Shown: positions 52,330 through 61,810 of the stretch, piece by piece
Position numbering within the stretch: the first letter of the stretch is position 1
Layout: the number at the start of each line of letters is the position of its first letter
NCBI GenBank assembly: GCA_038363005.1
Contig: JBBQBI010000016.1
Coordinates: 1 to 64,000 of the forward strand
DNA from: JAKOWB01 sp038363005
GTDB taxonomy: Bacteria > Pseudomonadota > Alphaproteobacteria > Kiloniellales > JACOMY01
DNA: 64,000 nt
Direction of reading: 5' to 3'
Notes under the pieces: model-generated
Seen by the model: only the letters and a program-made list of their open reading frames with translations
Told to the model about the DNA's origin: nothing
The model's database searches: none
Made by a program: the position numbers and the translations under genes

Positions 52330-54907
52330 TGACGATCCGATTCGGCACGACGATCACCTTACGCGGAACCTTGCCTTCCAGGAAGCGCTGTACGCTCTCG
52401 TTGTCCAGTGCCGCGGCCTCGGCCGCTGCGCGGTCGCTGTCGCGCGGCAGGTCGATGGTGGCGCGCAGTTTGCCGTTGACCTGCACCGCGATCTTCACCG
52501 TGCCCTGGTCGAGGAAGCGGGCATCGGCCTGCGGCCAGGGCTGGTCGAACAGCAGGCCCTCGCCGCCCAGGTAGGCCCAGATCTCCTCGGCCAGGTGCGG
52601 CATCATCGGCGCGATCAGGCGGGCGATGGATTCGACGCCGAAGCGACGGACCCAGGCGATCTCGGCCGTGTCGTCCTTCAGCGCCGCCAGGGTGTTGGCC
52701 AGCTCGTGCACCCGGGCCACCGCCTTGTTGAAGTGGAAGCGCTCCAGATCCTCGCCGATATGGGCGATGGCGGAATGCGTGGCGCGCAGCGCCGCGCCGG
52801 CCGGGCTGGCGCCATCGGCCACCAGGCTGTCGGGCAGCGGTTGGCCGGCCGGCGCCAGGGCGCCACCCTCGCTGACCAGGCGCCAGAGCCGGTTGACGAA
52901 GCGCCAGGCGCCCTCGATGCCGGACTCGGTCCATTCCATCTCGCGGTCGGGCGGCGAGTCGGACAGCATGAACCAGCGTGCCGTGTCGGCGCCGTAGACC
53001 GCGATGATGCGCTCGGGGTCGACCACATTCTTCTTCGACTTCGACATCTTCTCGACACGGCCCACCGTCACCGGCCGGCCGTCGAGCGTGCTCACCCTGT
53101 CACCCTCGCGGGTGACCTCCTGCGGCGTCAGCCACTGCCCTTCGGCGTCGCGATAGGTCTCGTGGCAGATCATGCCCTGGGTGAAGAGCCCGGCAAAGGG
53201 CTCGGCGATGTCCAGGTAGCCGCAGTCGCGCAGCGCGCGGGTGAAGAAGCGCGAATAGAGCAGGTGCAGGATGGCGTGCTCGATGCCGCCGATGTACTGG
53301 TCGACCGCCATCCAGTAGTCCGCCGCCTTGCGGGTGAAGGGCTCGGTGGCGTGCGGGCTGGTGAAGCGCAGGAAGTACCAGGAGGAATCGACGAAGGTGT
53401 CCATGGTGTCGGTGTCGCGGGTCGCAGCGCCGCCGCAGCCCGGACAGCTGGTGTGCTTCCAGGTCGGGTGGTGGTCCAGCGGGTTGCCCGGGCGGTCGAA
53501 GGTCACGTCCTCCGGCAGCTCGACCGGCAGCTGGTCCTCCGGCACCGGCAGCACGCCGCACTTCGCGCAGTGCACGAAGGGTATCGGCGTGCCCCAGTAG
53601 CGCTGGCGCGAAACGCCCCAGTCGCGCAGGCGCCATTGCACGGTGCCCTGGCCATGACCCTCGGCCTCGAGCCGCTCAATCGCGCTGCGGATCGCCGCGG
53701 CGACCGGCAGGCCGTCGAGGAAGCCGGAGTTGATCGCCTCGCCATCGCCGTCGAAGGCGGTGGTATCGCTCGTCGCCAGCTTGGCGACGAAGGCGGCGCG
53801 CTCCTCGGGCGACTGGCCCGCGGGGGCCACCACCGGGATGACCGCCAGGCCGTACTTGCGGGCGAAGTCCAGGTCGCGTTGGTCGTGCGCCGGGCAGCCG
53901 AAGATGGCGCCGGTGCCGTAGTCCATCAGCACGAAGTTGGCGACGTAGACCGGCACCGACTGCGTGGCGTCCAGCGGATGCTGGGCGCGCAGCCCAGTGT
54001 CGTAGCCCAGCTTCTCCGCCGTCTCGATCGTCGCCTCGCTGGTGCCCAGCGCCTCGCACTGGCGGACGAAGGCGGCCAGCGCCGGATCCTTGGCCGCCAG
54101 CTCCTTGGTCAGCGGATGGCCTGGCGACAGCGCGCAGAACGAGGCGCCGAACAGCGTGTCGGGCCGCGTGGTAAAGACCTCCAGGCTGTCGTCGCGGCCC
54201 TGCAGCTTCCAGAAGACGCGGGCGCCCTCGCTGCGGCCGATCCAGTTGCGCTGCATCGTGCGCACCTTCTCGGGCCAGCGGTCCAGCGTATCCAGCGCGC
54301 TCAGCAGCTCATCATTGTACTGGGTGATCTTGAAGAACCACTGCGACAGCTCGCGCCGCTCGACCGGCGCGCCGGAGCGCCAGCCGCGGCCGTCGATCAC
54401 CTGTTCGTTGGCCAGCACCGTCATGTCGACCGGGTCCCAGTTGACCCAGGACTTCTTGCGATAAACCAGGCCCTGGCGATGGAAGGCCAGGAACAGCTTC
54501 TGCTGCTCGACGTAGTAGTCCGGCAGGCAGGTCGCCAGCTCGCGATCCCAGTGGATGAAGAGCCCCATGGTCTTCATCTGCGCGCGCATGGTGGCGATGT
54601 TTTCCAGCGTCCAGGTCCGCGGGTGGACCTTCTTCTCCATGGCGGCGTTCTCCGCCGGCAGGCCGAAGGCGTCCCAACCCATGGGGTGCAGCACGTTGAA
54701 GCCGCGCGCACGCTTGTAGCGCGCGATCACGTCGCCGATGGTGTAGTTGCGCACGTGCCCCATGTGGATGCGTCCCGACGGATAGGGAAACATCTCCAGC
54801 ACGTAGTACTTCGGCCGCGGATCGCCGTCCTGCGCCGCATAGCTCGGCGCCGCCGCCCAGGCAGCCTGCCAGCGCGCCTCGCTGTCCTTGAAATTGTAGC
54901 GACTCAT
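52316..54907 (-). CDS. leuS: Leucyl-tRNA synthetase
   Basis: The 863-residue class I synthetase has the HIGH-type motif PYPSGRIHMGH near residue 36, a CP1 editing domain (TTRPDTLFGASF near 238, TGT-less but with DQRD), the zinc-like CAKCG and CPGCGG pairs, KMSKSKKN near 625 and a C-terminal domain ending in VVV. The ATG at 54907 begins MSRYNFKDSEARWQ, the usual start. It lies in the DUF3576-leuS-lptE-holA order. Confidence 0.96.
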   Translation of the reverse strand: MSRYNFKDSEARWQAAWAAAPSYAAQDGDPRPKYYVLEMFPYPSGRIHMGHVRNYTIGDVIARYKRARGFNVLHPMGWDAFGLPAENAAMEKKVHPRTWTLENIATMRAQMKTMGLFIHWDRELATCLPDYYVEQQKLFLAFHRQGLVYRKKSWVNWDPVDMTVLANEQVIDGRGWRSGAPVERRELSQWFFKITQYNDELLSALDTLDRWPEKVRTMQRNWIGRSEGARVFWKLQGRDDSLEVFTTRPDTLFGASFCALSPGHPLTKELAAKDPALAAFVRQCEALGTSEATIETAEKLGYDTGLRAQHPLDATQSVPVYVANFVLMDYGTGAIFGCPAHDQRDLDFARKYGLAVIPVVAPAGQSPEERAAFVAKLATSDTTAFDGDGEAINSGFLDGLPVAAAIRSAIERLEAEGHGQGTVQWRLRDWGVSRQRYWGTPIPFVHCAKCGVLPVPEDQLPVELPEDVTFDRPGNPLDHHPTWKHTSCPGCGGAATRDTDTMDTFVDSSWYFLRFTSPHATEPFTRKAADYWMAVDQYIGGIEHAILHLLYSRFFTRALRDCGYLDIAEPFAGLFTQGMICHETYRDAEGQWLTPQEVTREGDRVSTLDGRPVTVGRVEKMSKSKKNVVDPERIIAVYGADTARWFMLSDSPPDREMEWTESGIEGAWRFVNRLWRLVSEGGALAPAGQPLPDSLVADGASPAGAALRATHSAIAHIGEDLERFHFNKAVARVHELANTLAALKDDTAEIAWVRRFGVESIARLIAPMMPHLAEEIWAYLGGEGLLFDQPWPQADARFLDQGTVKIAVQVNGKLRATIDLPRDSDRAAAEAAALDNESVQRFLEGKVPRKVIVVPNRIVNVVV

Positions 54908-55002
54908 GCTGTGACCATCACAAGTGTTGAGCACGACGGCGGCCGGCACCCGGTTTCGCCGGGGCCGGCCGCCTTTGCAAAGCTAACCGCCGCCGAACCG
55001 CG

Positions 55003-55560
55003 TCAGAGCTGCGCGATGCGAAGCTCACGCGCGCGGGTCAGGATGGCATTTTCCAGCTGGATCGCCGTGGCCTTGTCGACCGGCTCGTCGATCCACTGCC
55101 CCGATTCGCGACGCTGCTTGAAGACCGTGGCGCGCACGCCATCGGCCCGCAGGTCGCGCGACAGGATCAGCACGTTGACCTTGAAACGCTCGTCGGGTGT
55201 CTGCGGCGGCGCGTACCAGTCGGTGATGATGACGCCGCCGAAGGGATCGGCCGAGGCCAGCGGCATGAAGGCCACGGTGTCCAAGGTCGCACGCCAGAGA
55301 TAGGTGTTTACACCGATACCGCCGCCATCAGGCGCTCCGGTCGAGGCCTGGTCACCGCCGCTGTTGAAGATGTCGAGGCCGCCCGGCCCCAGGATGGATT
55401 CCGGTGCCTTGTAGCTGTCGCCGGTCTGCTTGCGGTTGTCGTCGTCGGGGTACTTCGTCTGATCGTTGCCATAGTATCCGCTGCAGGCCGTCACGCCGAA
55501 GAGCAGCGCCGCACTGATCAGGCGCAAAGCGCCTCGCGGCCGCTTGTACTCACGCACCAT
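55003..55560 (-). CDS. DUF3576 family lipoprotein
   Basis: The 185-residue precursor has a signal with lipobox GVTAC (C26) and a low-complexity acidic stretch (YPDDDNRKQTGDS) before a domain with GVNTYLWRATLDTVAFMPLASADPFGGVIITDWY, the DUF3576 signature. The family sits upstream of leuS in many alphaproteobacteria, as here. It is probably anchored in the outer membrane. Function unknown. The gap 55561-55774 upstream holds no gene. Confidence 0.9.
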   Translation of the reverse strand: MVREYKRPRGALRLISAALLFGVTACSGYYGNDQTKYPDDDNRKQTGDSYKAPESILGPGGLDIFNSGGDQASTGAPDGGGIGVNTYLWRATLDTVAFMPLASADPFGGVIITDWYAPPQTPDERFKVNVLILSRDLRADGVRATVFKQRRESGQWIDEPVDKATAIQLENAILTRARELRIAQL

Positions 55561-55774
55561 ACCGGCTCCTTTCAAAAGCCTTGCCCCCCTCCCCGCCCGC
55601 CGGGGGTCCTGTCCGCGACCGGGCCGCAAACCCGCGGCCCGTCGCGCAGGCGGCGCCACCTTAGCCAAAACCCCAGCACGGTTAAAGGCCTTCACCGGCG
55701 CCGACCGGGCCCTGGGCGGTGGCGAGACATCACGCCGCGCCGGCTGGTCGGTCGGGCTTAGGCGGGTCGCGGCG

Positions 55775-56917
55775 TCAGCGCGTCCAGCCGAAGCGCTCGG
55801 CCAGCGCGTCGGGCAGCCCGGCCGCGGCGGCGGCGGCCTGTGCCGGCGAGAAGACGCGCCGCCACTCGTCGATTTCGCCCTTGCGCAGGTGAACCACCTC
55901 CGCCTCATCGCTGCGGCCGGCCTGCCACTTGTCCTTGGGGATGCCATAGAATGCCAGCACACGGTCGAGATAGTCGGTTTCGTCGCGCCGGAAGGTCTCG
56001 AACTCCATGAACAGCACCTCGATGCCGTGCGGCCGGTCGCGCTCGACCGCCTGCCAGCCCTCGATCACCTCGACCAGCAGCGGCAGGTAGCGTTCGACCG
56101 ACCAGTCGATCGCCGCCGCCAGGTCCTGCTCCAGCACTGCCTTGCCGGGAATGATGCGGCGCCAGATCGGCGCCATCAGGCGCATCGAGACGTCGTCGCG
56201 CACGAAGTGCGCCCAGGACAGCGTCGCCTGGCGCGGATCGCGCACGTGGAAAACGATGCGCTTGACGCCGTTGGCCGCCAGGGTAGACAGGTTGTGCGGC
56301 GTCGCCGGGATGTGTTCCTTCATGATCAGGCCGCCCTGGCCCAGCGCCTGCGCGCGCGAGCCGACGACGCAGCAGTCGGGAAACAGGCCGATCGACACAT
56401 GCGCCTGAGCCATGCCCAGGCCTTCGGCCAGGCGGTTCCAGATCGACTCGCTGGCCGACTTCGGCAGGGTGTTGATCAGCATCGGCGGCAGGCCGGCGAA
56501 GGACGCGGCCTGGCGGCGCTGCACGAAGGTCTGGGGGTCGGAGCGGATCGGATTGAGCTGCAGCTGCAGGGTGCTGCAGATCCGCTCGGCCTCGGCGCGC
56601 TGGCCGCGCGTGAGCAGCAGGTTGGCCAGCAGCGCCTGGGCACCGTAGGCGGTGGGCATCTGCACCAGGATCAGGCGCAGCACCTCGATGGCGCGCTCGA
56701 TGTAGGCCTGGCCCTGCAGCTCGTCGCCGCGCTGATAGCTGATCGAGGCCAGCAGGGTCAGCGATTCGCTGTGGTGCGGGAAGCGCAGCAGGATCTGCTC
56801 GTAGAGGCGCTGGGCCTCGACCAGCTGGCCGGCGCGCTGCAGCTCACGCGCCCGGAAGAAGGCCTGGTTCAGCTCGACCCGCTGGCGTTCCTGTATAGCG
56901 TCGATCGCTTCAGCCAT
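55775..56917 (-). CDS. TPR-containing sulfotransferase-like protein
   Basis: The 380-residue protein starts with about two to three TPR-like helical repeats (residues 12-125) and continues with a sulfotransferase-like fold: LINTLPKSASESIW near 146 (5-prime PAPS loop) and VKRIVFHVRDPRQATLSWAHF near 217 (3-prime phosphate loop). It may transfer sulfate from PAPS to a surface glycan or protein. It is divergent from another sulfotransferase gene at 57.2 kb. Confidence 0.8.
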   Translation of the reverse strand: MAEAIDAIQERQRVELNQAFFRARELQRAGQLVEAQRLYEQILLRFPHHSESLTLLASISYQRGDELQGQAYIERAIEVLRLILVQMPTAYGAQALLANLLLTRGQRAEAERICSTLQLQLNPIRSDPQTFVQRRQAASFAGLPPMLINTLPKSASESIWNRLAEGLGMAQAHVSIGLFPDCCVVGSRAQALGQGGLIMKEHIPATPHNLSTLAANGVKRIVFHVRDPRQATLSWAHFVRDDVSMRLMAPIWRRIIPGKAVLEQDLAAAIDWSVERYLPLLVEVIEGWQAVERDRPHGIEVLFMEFETFRRDETDYLDRVLAFYGIPKDKWQAGRSDEAEVVHLRKGEIDEWRRVFSPAQAAAAAAGLPDALAERFGWTR

Positions 56918-57163
56918 CGCCTGTTCAAGACCTTCACGGCAGGGGTTGCAGCGCCGGCGCGCAAAGGCGCCCGGCGAAGGGCGCGGAGTATGGCGAAGGG
57001 CCGCCGGGCCGGCAAGCGGCGCGGGTTCTACCTCTCAGACGAATGCCGGCCAGACGCATGCTGGCCGCTCTTGCCTTTCCGGCCAGCCAACCGCTAGAAC
57101 CCGACGGTGGCCGGGGCTCTGCCCTGGCGCGCTGGGGTCTTGGGGAGCGTCGCGGGTTACCGA

Positions 57164-58015
57164 ATGCCGGGAATCATCTGGTTAGCGTCCTACCCGAAAT
57201 CGGGCAACACTTGGCTGCGCGCCTTTCTGGCCAACTATCTGCAGAACGCCCAGCAGGCGCTGCCGATCAACGACCTGCCGAACCACATCCTCGGCGACAA
57301 CATGGTCGTCCACTACCAGCAATACAGCGGCCTGAAGCCCGAGGAGATCACGCGAGAGCAGATCGCCCGGCTGCGCCCGCAGGTGCATCGCTGGATGGCG
57401 GTGTCGCGGGGCCAGGACATCTTCGTCAAGACCCATAACGTCATCGCCCGCATCGACGGCGTGCCGCTGATCACGCCCGAGGCCACGGCCGGCGCGATCT
57501 ACGTGGTGCGCAATCCCTTCGATGTCGCCATCTCCTTCGCCCACCACTACCAGGTGACGCTCGACGTCGCGGTGGACTCGCTGAGCGAGGAGCAATACTT
57601 CCTGCCGGCCCAGGCCGGCCAGGTCGAGCAGTACCTCAGCTCCTGGAGCCGCCATGTGCGCACCTGGACCGAGGCGCCGGGGCTGACCCGCCACCTGATG
57701 CGCTACGAGGACATGAAGGCCTCGCCACTAAAGGCCTTCGGCACCCTCATCGAGTTCCTTGGCCTGCCCAAGGACATGGACCGCCTGAAGCGCGCCGTGC
57801 GCTTCAGCGATTTCGACGAGCTGAAGCGGCAGGAACGCAGCGGGCGCTTCGTCGAAAGCCGCCCGGACGGCAAGTCGCCCTTCTTCCGCGAGGGCCGCAG
57901 CGGCCAGTGGCGGGAAATTCTCAGCGACGAGCAGGTCAAGCGTCTGGTCGAGGCGCACCGCCCGATGCTCATCGCCATGGGCTATCTGACGCCCGAGGGC
58001 AGTTTGACGCTGTAA
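57164..58015 (+). CDS. Sulfotransferase domain protein
   Basis: The 283-residue protein is a PAPS-dependent sulfotransferase: WLASYPKSGNTWLRAFL at residues 6-22 (PAPS loop), IYVVRNPFDVAISFAHHY near 124 (3-prime phosphate site) and YEDMKASPLKAF near 185. The residues FREGRSGQWREIL near 247 are the terminal RKGxxGDWK-like motif. The ATG at 57164 starts the fold. Acceptor unknown. The 57.0-57.16 kb stretch upstream holds no gene. Confidence 0.88.
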   Translation: MPGIIWLASYPKSGNTWLRAFLANYLQNAQQALPINDLPNHILGDNMVVHYQQYSGLKPEEITREQIARLRPQVHRWMAVSRGQDIFVKTHNVIARIDGVPLITPEATAGAIYVVRNPFDVAISFAHHYQVTLDVAVDSLSEEQYFLPAQAGQVEQYLSSWSRHVRTWTEAPGLTRHLMRYEDMKASPLKAFGTLIEFLGLPKDMDRLKRAVRFSDFDELKRQERSGRFVESRPDGKSPFFREGRSGQWREILSDEQVKRLVEAHRPMLIAMGYLTPEGSLTL

Positions 58016-58108
58016 TCCCCTGCCGGGGAGCACCTGTACGGTCTGTGTCAAAAATGCAACAGGCCCTGGGTTTCGCCGCATAATTCCAGCAAGTTCCAGA
58101 CCGTTTAG

Positions 58109-58142
58109 TTGACGCCGCCGCTGGCCATCGGGCCATATATGG
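58109..58142 (+). promoter_or_regulatory. Promoter-like region of the porin gene
   Basis: TTGACG (58109-58114) is followed after about 19 bp by CATATATGG (58134-58142). Spacing is somewhat long for sigma-70. The remaining leader to 58290 has several GC hairpins and an AGGAAGAGG ribosome-binding site just before the ATG. Confidence 0.35.
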
Positions 58143-58290
58143 CAGCTTTCCGCGGCTCGCCGCTGGGGGGCGGTAAGACCCGGCTCGCCCGGTGCTGCGG
58201 GGGGATCCCAGCGGATCTAAAGTGCAGCGTCGAGCGGGCCCTTGAGCTCAAGCGATCGGAAACCTTGGATCTAAGAGAGAGGAAGAGGCA

Positions 58291-59421
58291 ATGAAGAAGG
58301 TCCTCTATGGTACGACGGCCCTGGTCGCCGCTGGCGTCCTCGGTGCCGGTTCGGCCGCTGCCGACGGGATCTCTATCGGTGTCGGCGGCTACATGAACAC
58401 CTACTTCTCCGTCGGCAATATCGACGAGCAGTCCGGCAGCGCGCGGGACTACAACTCGACCGGTATCTTCTCCGACGGCGAAATTCACTTTAAGGGTGAA
58501 TACAAGCACGACAACGGCATCACCTTCGGCGTGAACGTGCAGCTCGAAGATTTCGGCACCGCCAACACCGGTGACACGATCGACGAGAAGTACATCGAAG
58601 TGAAGGGCGACTTTGGCCGCATCGTTGCGGGCTCCGAGAACTCGGCGGCCTACATCATGCACTACGCCGCCCCGAGCGTCGGTCTGCCGATCACCTCCGG
58701 TTGGGTGACTGCTTTCATCCCGACCCCGGCTGGCATGGCGGGCATCTTCCGTTCGCCGACCGGTTCGACCTACCTCGACTTCGGTAACGACGAAAACGTC
58801 ATCACCTACTACACCCCGCGCTTCGCCGGCTTCCAGATCGGCGTGACCTACGCGCCGTCGGTTGTGGGCAACGGTGATGGCAAGGACTTCCCGGTCGAAG
58901 CCGACATCAACACCGAGTACTACAACGGCTTCGGTGTTGGCGCGAACTTCGTCGAAGACTTCAATGGCTTCGGCGTGGCGATCTCGGCTGGCTATCGCCG
59001 TGCGACGGTGTCCGACACTCTGGACGCCGCTGGCTACGACGACTACCAGGCGATTTCGTTCGGCGCGAACCTGAGCTTCGCCGGCTTCACGGTCGGTGGC
59101 TCTTACGCCAACGAGCTCGACGGCAAGGCCGCCACGATCGGTGGCAAGCCTGGTTCGACCGAGGGCGATGCCTGGGACGTGGGCGTGAGCTACGGCTGGG
59201 GCCCCTGGGCTGTCGGCGTGACCTGGTTCGAGGGTCAGACCGAAGGCCAGTTCGCTGATCCGGGTGAGATCGGTCTCTCCGCCATTCAGGGCGGCGTCTC
59301 TTATCAGGTCGGCCCGGGCATCTCTGCCCGCGGTGGCGTGATGTGGGGCGAGTGGAACACGGAGCTTGGCTCCACCCAGTCGGGTGTGGTCGGCGCTGTG
59401 GGTCTCTCCTTCAGCTTCTGA
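58291..59421 (+). CDS. Outer-membrane porin
   Basis: The 376-residue precursor has a signal peptide (MKKVLYGTTALVAAGVLG to AAA at about 24) and alternating beta strands typical of 16-stranded porins of the Porin_4 type, ending in a terminal aromatic (VGLSFSF). Tyr/Gly/Asp-rich loops fit a general porin of alphaproteobacteria. Codon use favours T in third positions more than its neighbours, suggesting high expression. It is followed by a strong terminator. Confidence 0.93.
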   Translation: MKKVLYGTTALVAAGVLGAGSAAADGISIGVGGYMNTYFSVGNIDEQSGSARDYNSTGIFSDGEIHFKGEYKHDNGITFGVNVQLEDFGTANTGDTIDEKYIEVKGDFGRIVAGSENSAAYIMHYAAPSVGLPITSGWVTAFIPTPAGMAGIFRSPTGSTYLDFGNDENVITYYTPRFAGFQIGVTYAPSVVGNGDGKDFPVEADINTEYYNGFGVGANFVEDFNGFGVAISAGYRRATVSDTLDAAGYDDYQAISFGANLSFAGFTVGGSYANELDGKAATIGGKPGSTEGDAWDVGVSYGWGPWAVGVTWFEGQTEGQFADPGEIGLSAIQGGVSYQVGPGISARGGVMWGEWNTELGSTQSGVVGAVGLSFSF

Positions 59422-59449
59422 TCCGCGCGCAAGCACGGGTTCAAAGCGA

Positions 59450-59482
59450 CGGGGGGTGCGAAAGCACCCCCCGTTTTCTTTT
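59450..59482 (+). terminator. Rho-independent terminator of the porin gene
   Basis: A perfect 10-bp stem CGGGGGGTGC / GCACCCCCCG with GAAA loop (59450-59473) is followed by TTTTCTTTT. Confidence 0.92.
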
Positions 59483-59569
59483 GTCTGCAGGCCCGGGTTA
59501 TCCGGCCGGCGTGACCGCTGCCGCCTGCGTCGCGGCGTTTTCCTTTTGCGCCCTCCCGCCGGCTCTGGC

Positions 59570-60283
59570 ATGAGCAGCGCCATGACCGAGACACCAACTT
59601 CCCTGGCCGCACGCCTCGACGCGGTGCGCCAGCGCATCGCTGCCAGCGCCCGCGCCGCCGGCCGCGATCCAGCGACCGTCACGTTGATCGCCGTCGCCAA
59701 GACCCATCCCGCCGACGCGGTGGTGGAGGCGCTCGCCGCCGGCCAGCAGGTCTTTGGCGAGAACCGCGTCCAGGAGGCCCAGGGCAAGTACCCTGCCCTG
59801 CGGGCCGCGCATCCCGCTCTCGCGCTGCATCTGATCGGCCCGTTGCAGACCAACAAGGCCGAGGACGCGGTGGCGCTGTTCGACGTCATCCAGACGCTGG
59901 ACCGGCCGAAGCTGGCGCAGGCCCTGGCCAAGGCCATGACCAAGCTGGGCCGCCGGCCGCGCCTGCTGCTGCAGGTCAACACCGGCGAAGAGCCGCAGAA
60001 GGCCGGGGTCGCGCCGCGCGAGCTGGCTGCCCTGCTGGCCCTGGCACGGGACGAGCTTGGCCTGCCGGTCGTCGGGCTGATGTGCATCCCGCCGGCCGAC
60101 GAGCCGGCTGCGCCGCACTTCCAGCTGCTGGCCGAGCTGGCACAGCGTCACGCGCTGCCCGAGCTGTCGATGGGCATGAGCGGCGACTACGAGACCGCGG
60201 TGGCGCTGGGCGCCACGCAGGTGCGGGTCGGCAGCGCGATCTTCGGCAGCCGCCCCGCCAGCCCCGACGGGGCCGACCGATGA
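59570..60283 (+). CDS. YggS family pyridoxal phosphate homeostasis protein
   Basis: The 237-residue protein is a YggS/PROSC-type PLP-binding TIM barrel: LIAVAKTHPAD with the PLP lysine near residue 41, FGENRVQEAQGK near 63, HLIGPLQTNK near 86 and SMGMSGDYETAVALGATQVRVGSAIFG at the end. It regulates free PLP. ATG at 59582 would remove four residues. Its stop overlaps the downstream gene (ATGA). Confidence 0.93.
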   Translation: MSSAMTETPTSLAARLDAVRQRIAASARAAGRDPATVTLIAVAKTHPADAVVEALAAGQQVFGENRVQEAQGKYPALRAAHPALALHLIGPLQTNKAEDAVALFDVIQTLDRPKLAQALAKAMTKLGRRPRLLLQVNTGEEPQKAGVAPRELAALLALARDELGLPVVGLMCIPPADEPAAPHFQLLAELAQRHALPELSMGMSGDYETAVALGATQVRVGSAIFGSRPASPDGADR

Positions 60284-61806
60284 CAGCAGCCGCCGAACAG
60301 TTCCGCGCTCGCTTCACCGAGGCCACACGACTGCATCAGAGCGGCCAGCGGGCCGCGGCGATCTCGCTCTATCGGCAGCTGCGCGTGCAGCAGCCCTTCT
60401 TGCCACCGCTGCTGAGTCTGCTGGGCCTGGCCCTGGCTCAGGAAGGCTTGATCGCCGATGGCCTGCCGCTGCTGCAGGACGCGGTCCGCCGCGCGCCGAA
60501 TTTCGTCGACGCCTGGCTCAACCTGGCCTATGCGCAGCGCGAAGTTGAGGACGACCAGGCGGCAATCGCCAGCTATCGGCGCCTCTTGGCGCTGGATCCC
60601 AGGCACCTGGAGGCCATTGTCAGCCTGGGCAAGGTGCTGACCGAAATCGGCGAGTTCCGCCTGGCGGCGGCGGAGTTCCAGCGCGCCGCCGCGCTGGCGC
60701 CCGGTCGCGCGCTGCCCTGGTTTCTGTTGCGCCGCGTCGCGCTGTGGCTCGAAGACGCAGATCTGGTCGCAGAGGCCGAGCGCCAGGTGGAGGGCGCTGC
60801 CGTGGTCAGCGCCGATGAGGCCTACGAAGCCGGCCTGGTGCGCCTGGATCAGCGCCGACCCGCCGACGCGGTGGGGCTGCTGCGCTTGGCCCTGGAACGC
60901 CGCCCCGATCACCCCAAGGCGGCGTTGGCGCTGGCCAATGCCCTGCGTGACCTGGGCAACCCCGATGGCGTCGCGGAAGCGGCCTACCGCGAGGCCGCGG
61001 CGCTGGCACCGCGCAAGCCGGAGCCGCTGATCCTGCTGGGCAACATGTTGGCCCTGCAGGACCGCCGCGCGGAGGCCGTGGTGGCCTATCAGGACGCGCT
61101 GGAGCGCGCCCCGGCCAACCCGACAGCGCAGTATCTGCTCGACGCCGCGCGTCGTGAACGGCGCCCAATGGCGCCCGCCGCCTATGTCCGTGACACCTTC
61201 GACAGCCTGGCCCAGAGCTTCGACCAGATCCTGGTGCAGGAGCTGCAGTACGGCGCGCCGGCGCTGATTGCCCAGCGCCTGCAGGCCCTCCGGCCGCCGC
61301 GCCGCTTCGCGGCGCTGCTCGACCTGGGTTGCGGGACCGGGTTGGTGGCCCGCGCGCTGCAACCGCTGACCGAACGGCGCGTCGGCGTCGACCTGTCGCC
61401 ACGCATGCTGGAACGCGCGCAGCGGACCGGACTCTATGTGGCGCTGGCGGAAGACGACGTCACCGGCTACCTCGGCAAGAGCGACGAGCGCTTCGACCTG
61501 ATCGTCGCCGCCGATGTCTTCGTCTATCTGGGCGACCTTGCTGCTTGCTTCGCGGCGACGGCACAGCACCTGCTGCCGGATGGCCTCTTCGCGCTGACCA
61601 CGGAACGCTTGGATGCGGCGCTGGGCGAAAGCGGCGACTATGTGCTGCGCGCCAGCGGCCGCTACGCCCAGGCGGATGGCTACATCGAAGGGCTGGCCGC
61701 GGCGGTCGGCCTCCAGGTCTTGCAGAGCGAGCAGATTCCGCTGCGCACCGAATCCGGCCGCCCGCTCACCGGCAGCCTGTTCCTGCTGCGGCGCCCGGCC
61801 GACTGA
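60280..61806 (+). CDS. TPR-repeat class I methyltransferase
   Basis: The 508-residue protein has about eight TPR-like repeats (residues 8-290) and a C-terminal SAM-dependent methyltransferase with LLDLGCGTGLVARAL near 347 and VGVDLSPRMLERA near 368. The TPR domain likely binds a protein or polysaccharide partner. It is coupled to yggS (ATGA). The pairing with the 2OG-oxygenase gene and the sulfotransferases is suggestive of surface-molecule modification; this is inference. Confidence 0.87.
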   Translation: MTAAAEQFRARFTEATRLHQSGQRAAAISLYRQLRVQQPFLPPLLSLLGLALAQEGLIADGLPLLQDAVRRAPNFVDAWLNLAYAQREVEDDQAAIASYRRLLALDPRHLEAIVSLGKVLTEIGEFRLAAAEFQRAAALAPGRALPWFLLRRVALWLEDADLVAEAERQVEGAAVVSADEAYEAGLVRLDQRRPADAVGLLRLALERRPDHPKAALALANALRDLGNPDGVAEAAYREAAALAPRKPEPLILLGNMLALQDRRAEAVVAYQDALERAPANPTAQYLLDAARRERRPMAPAAYVRDTFDSLAQSFDQILVQELQYGAPALIAQRLQALRPPRRFAALLDLGCGTGLVARALQPLTERRVGVDLSPRMLERAQRTGLYVALAEDDVTGYLGKSDERFDLIVAADVFVYLGDLAACFAATAQHLLPDGLFALTTERLDAALGESGDYVLRASGRYAQADGYIEGLAAAVGLQVLQSEQIPLRTESGRPLTGSLFLLRRPAD

Positions 61807-61810
61807 TCTG

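Noticed and set aside
52301..55303. A 1000-codon plus-strand open frame opposite leuS
   Set aside because: It is the complement of leucyl-tRNA synthetase and lptE codons; no recognisable domain.
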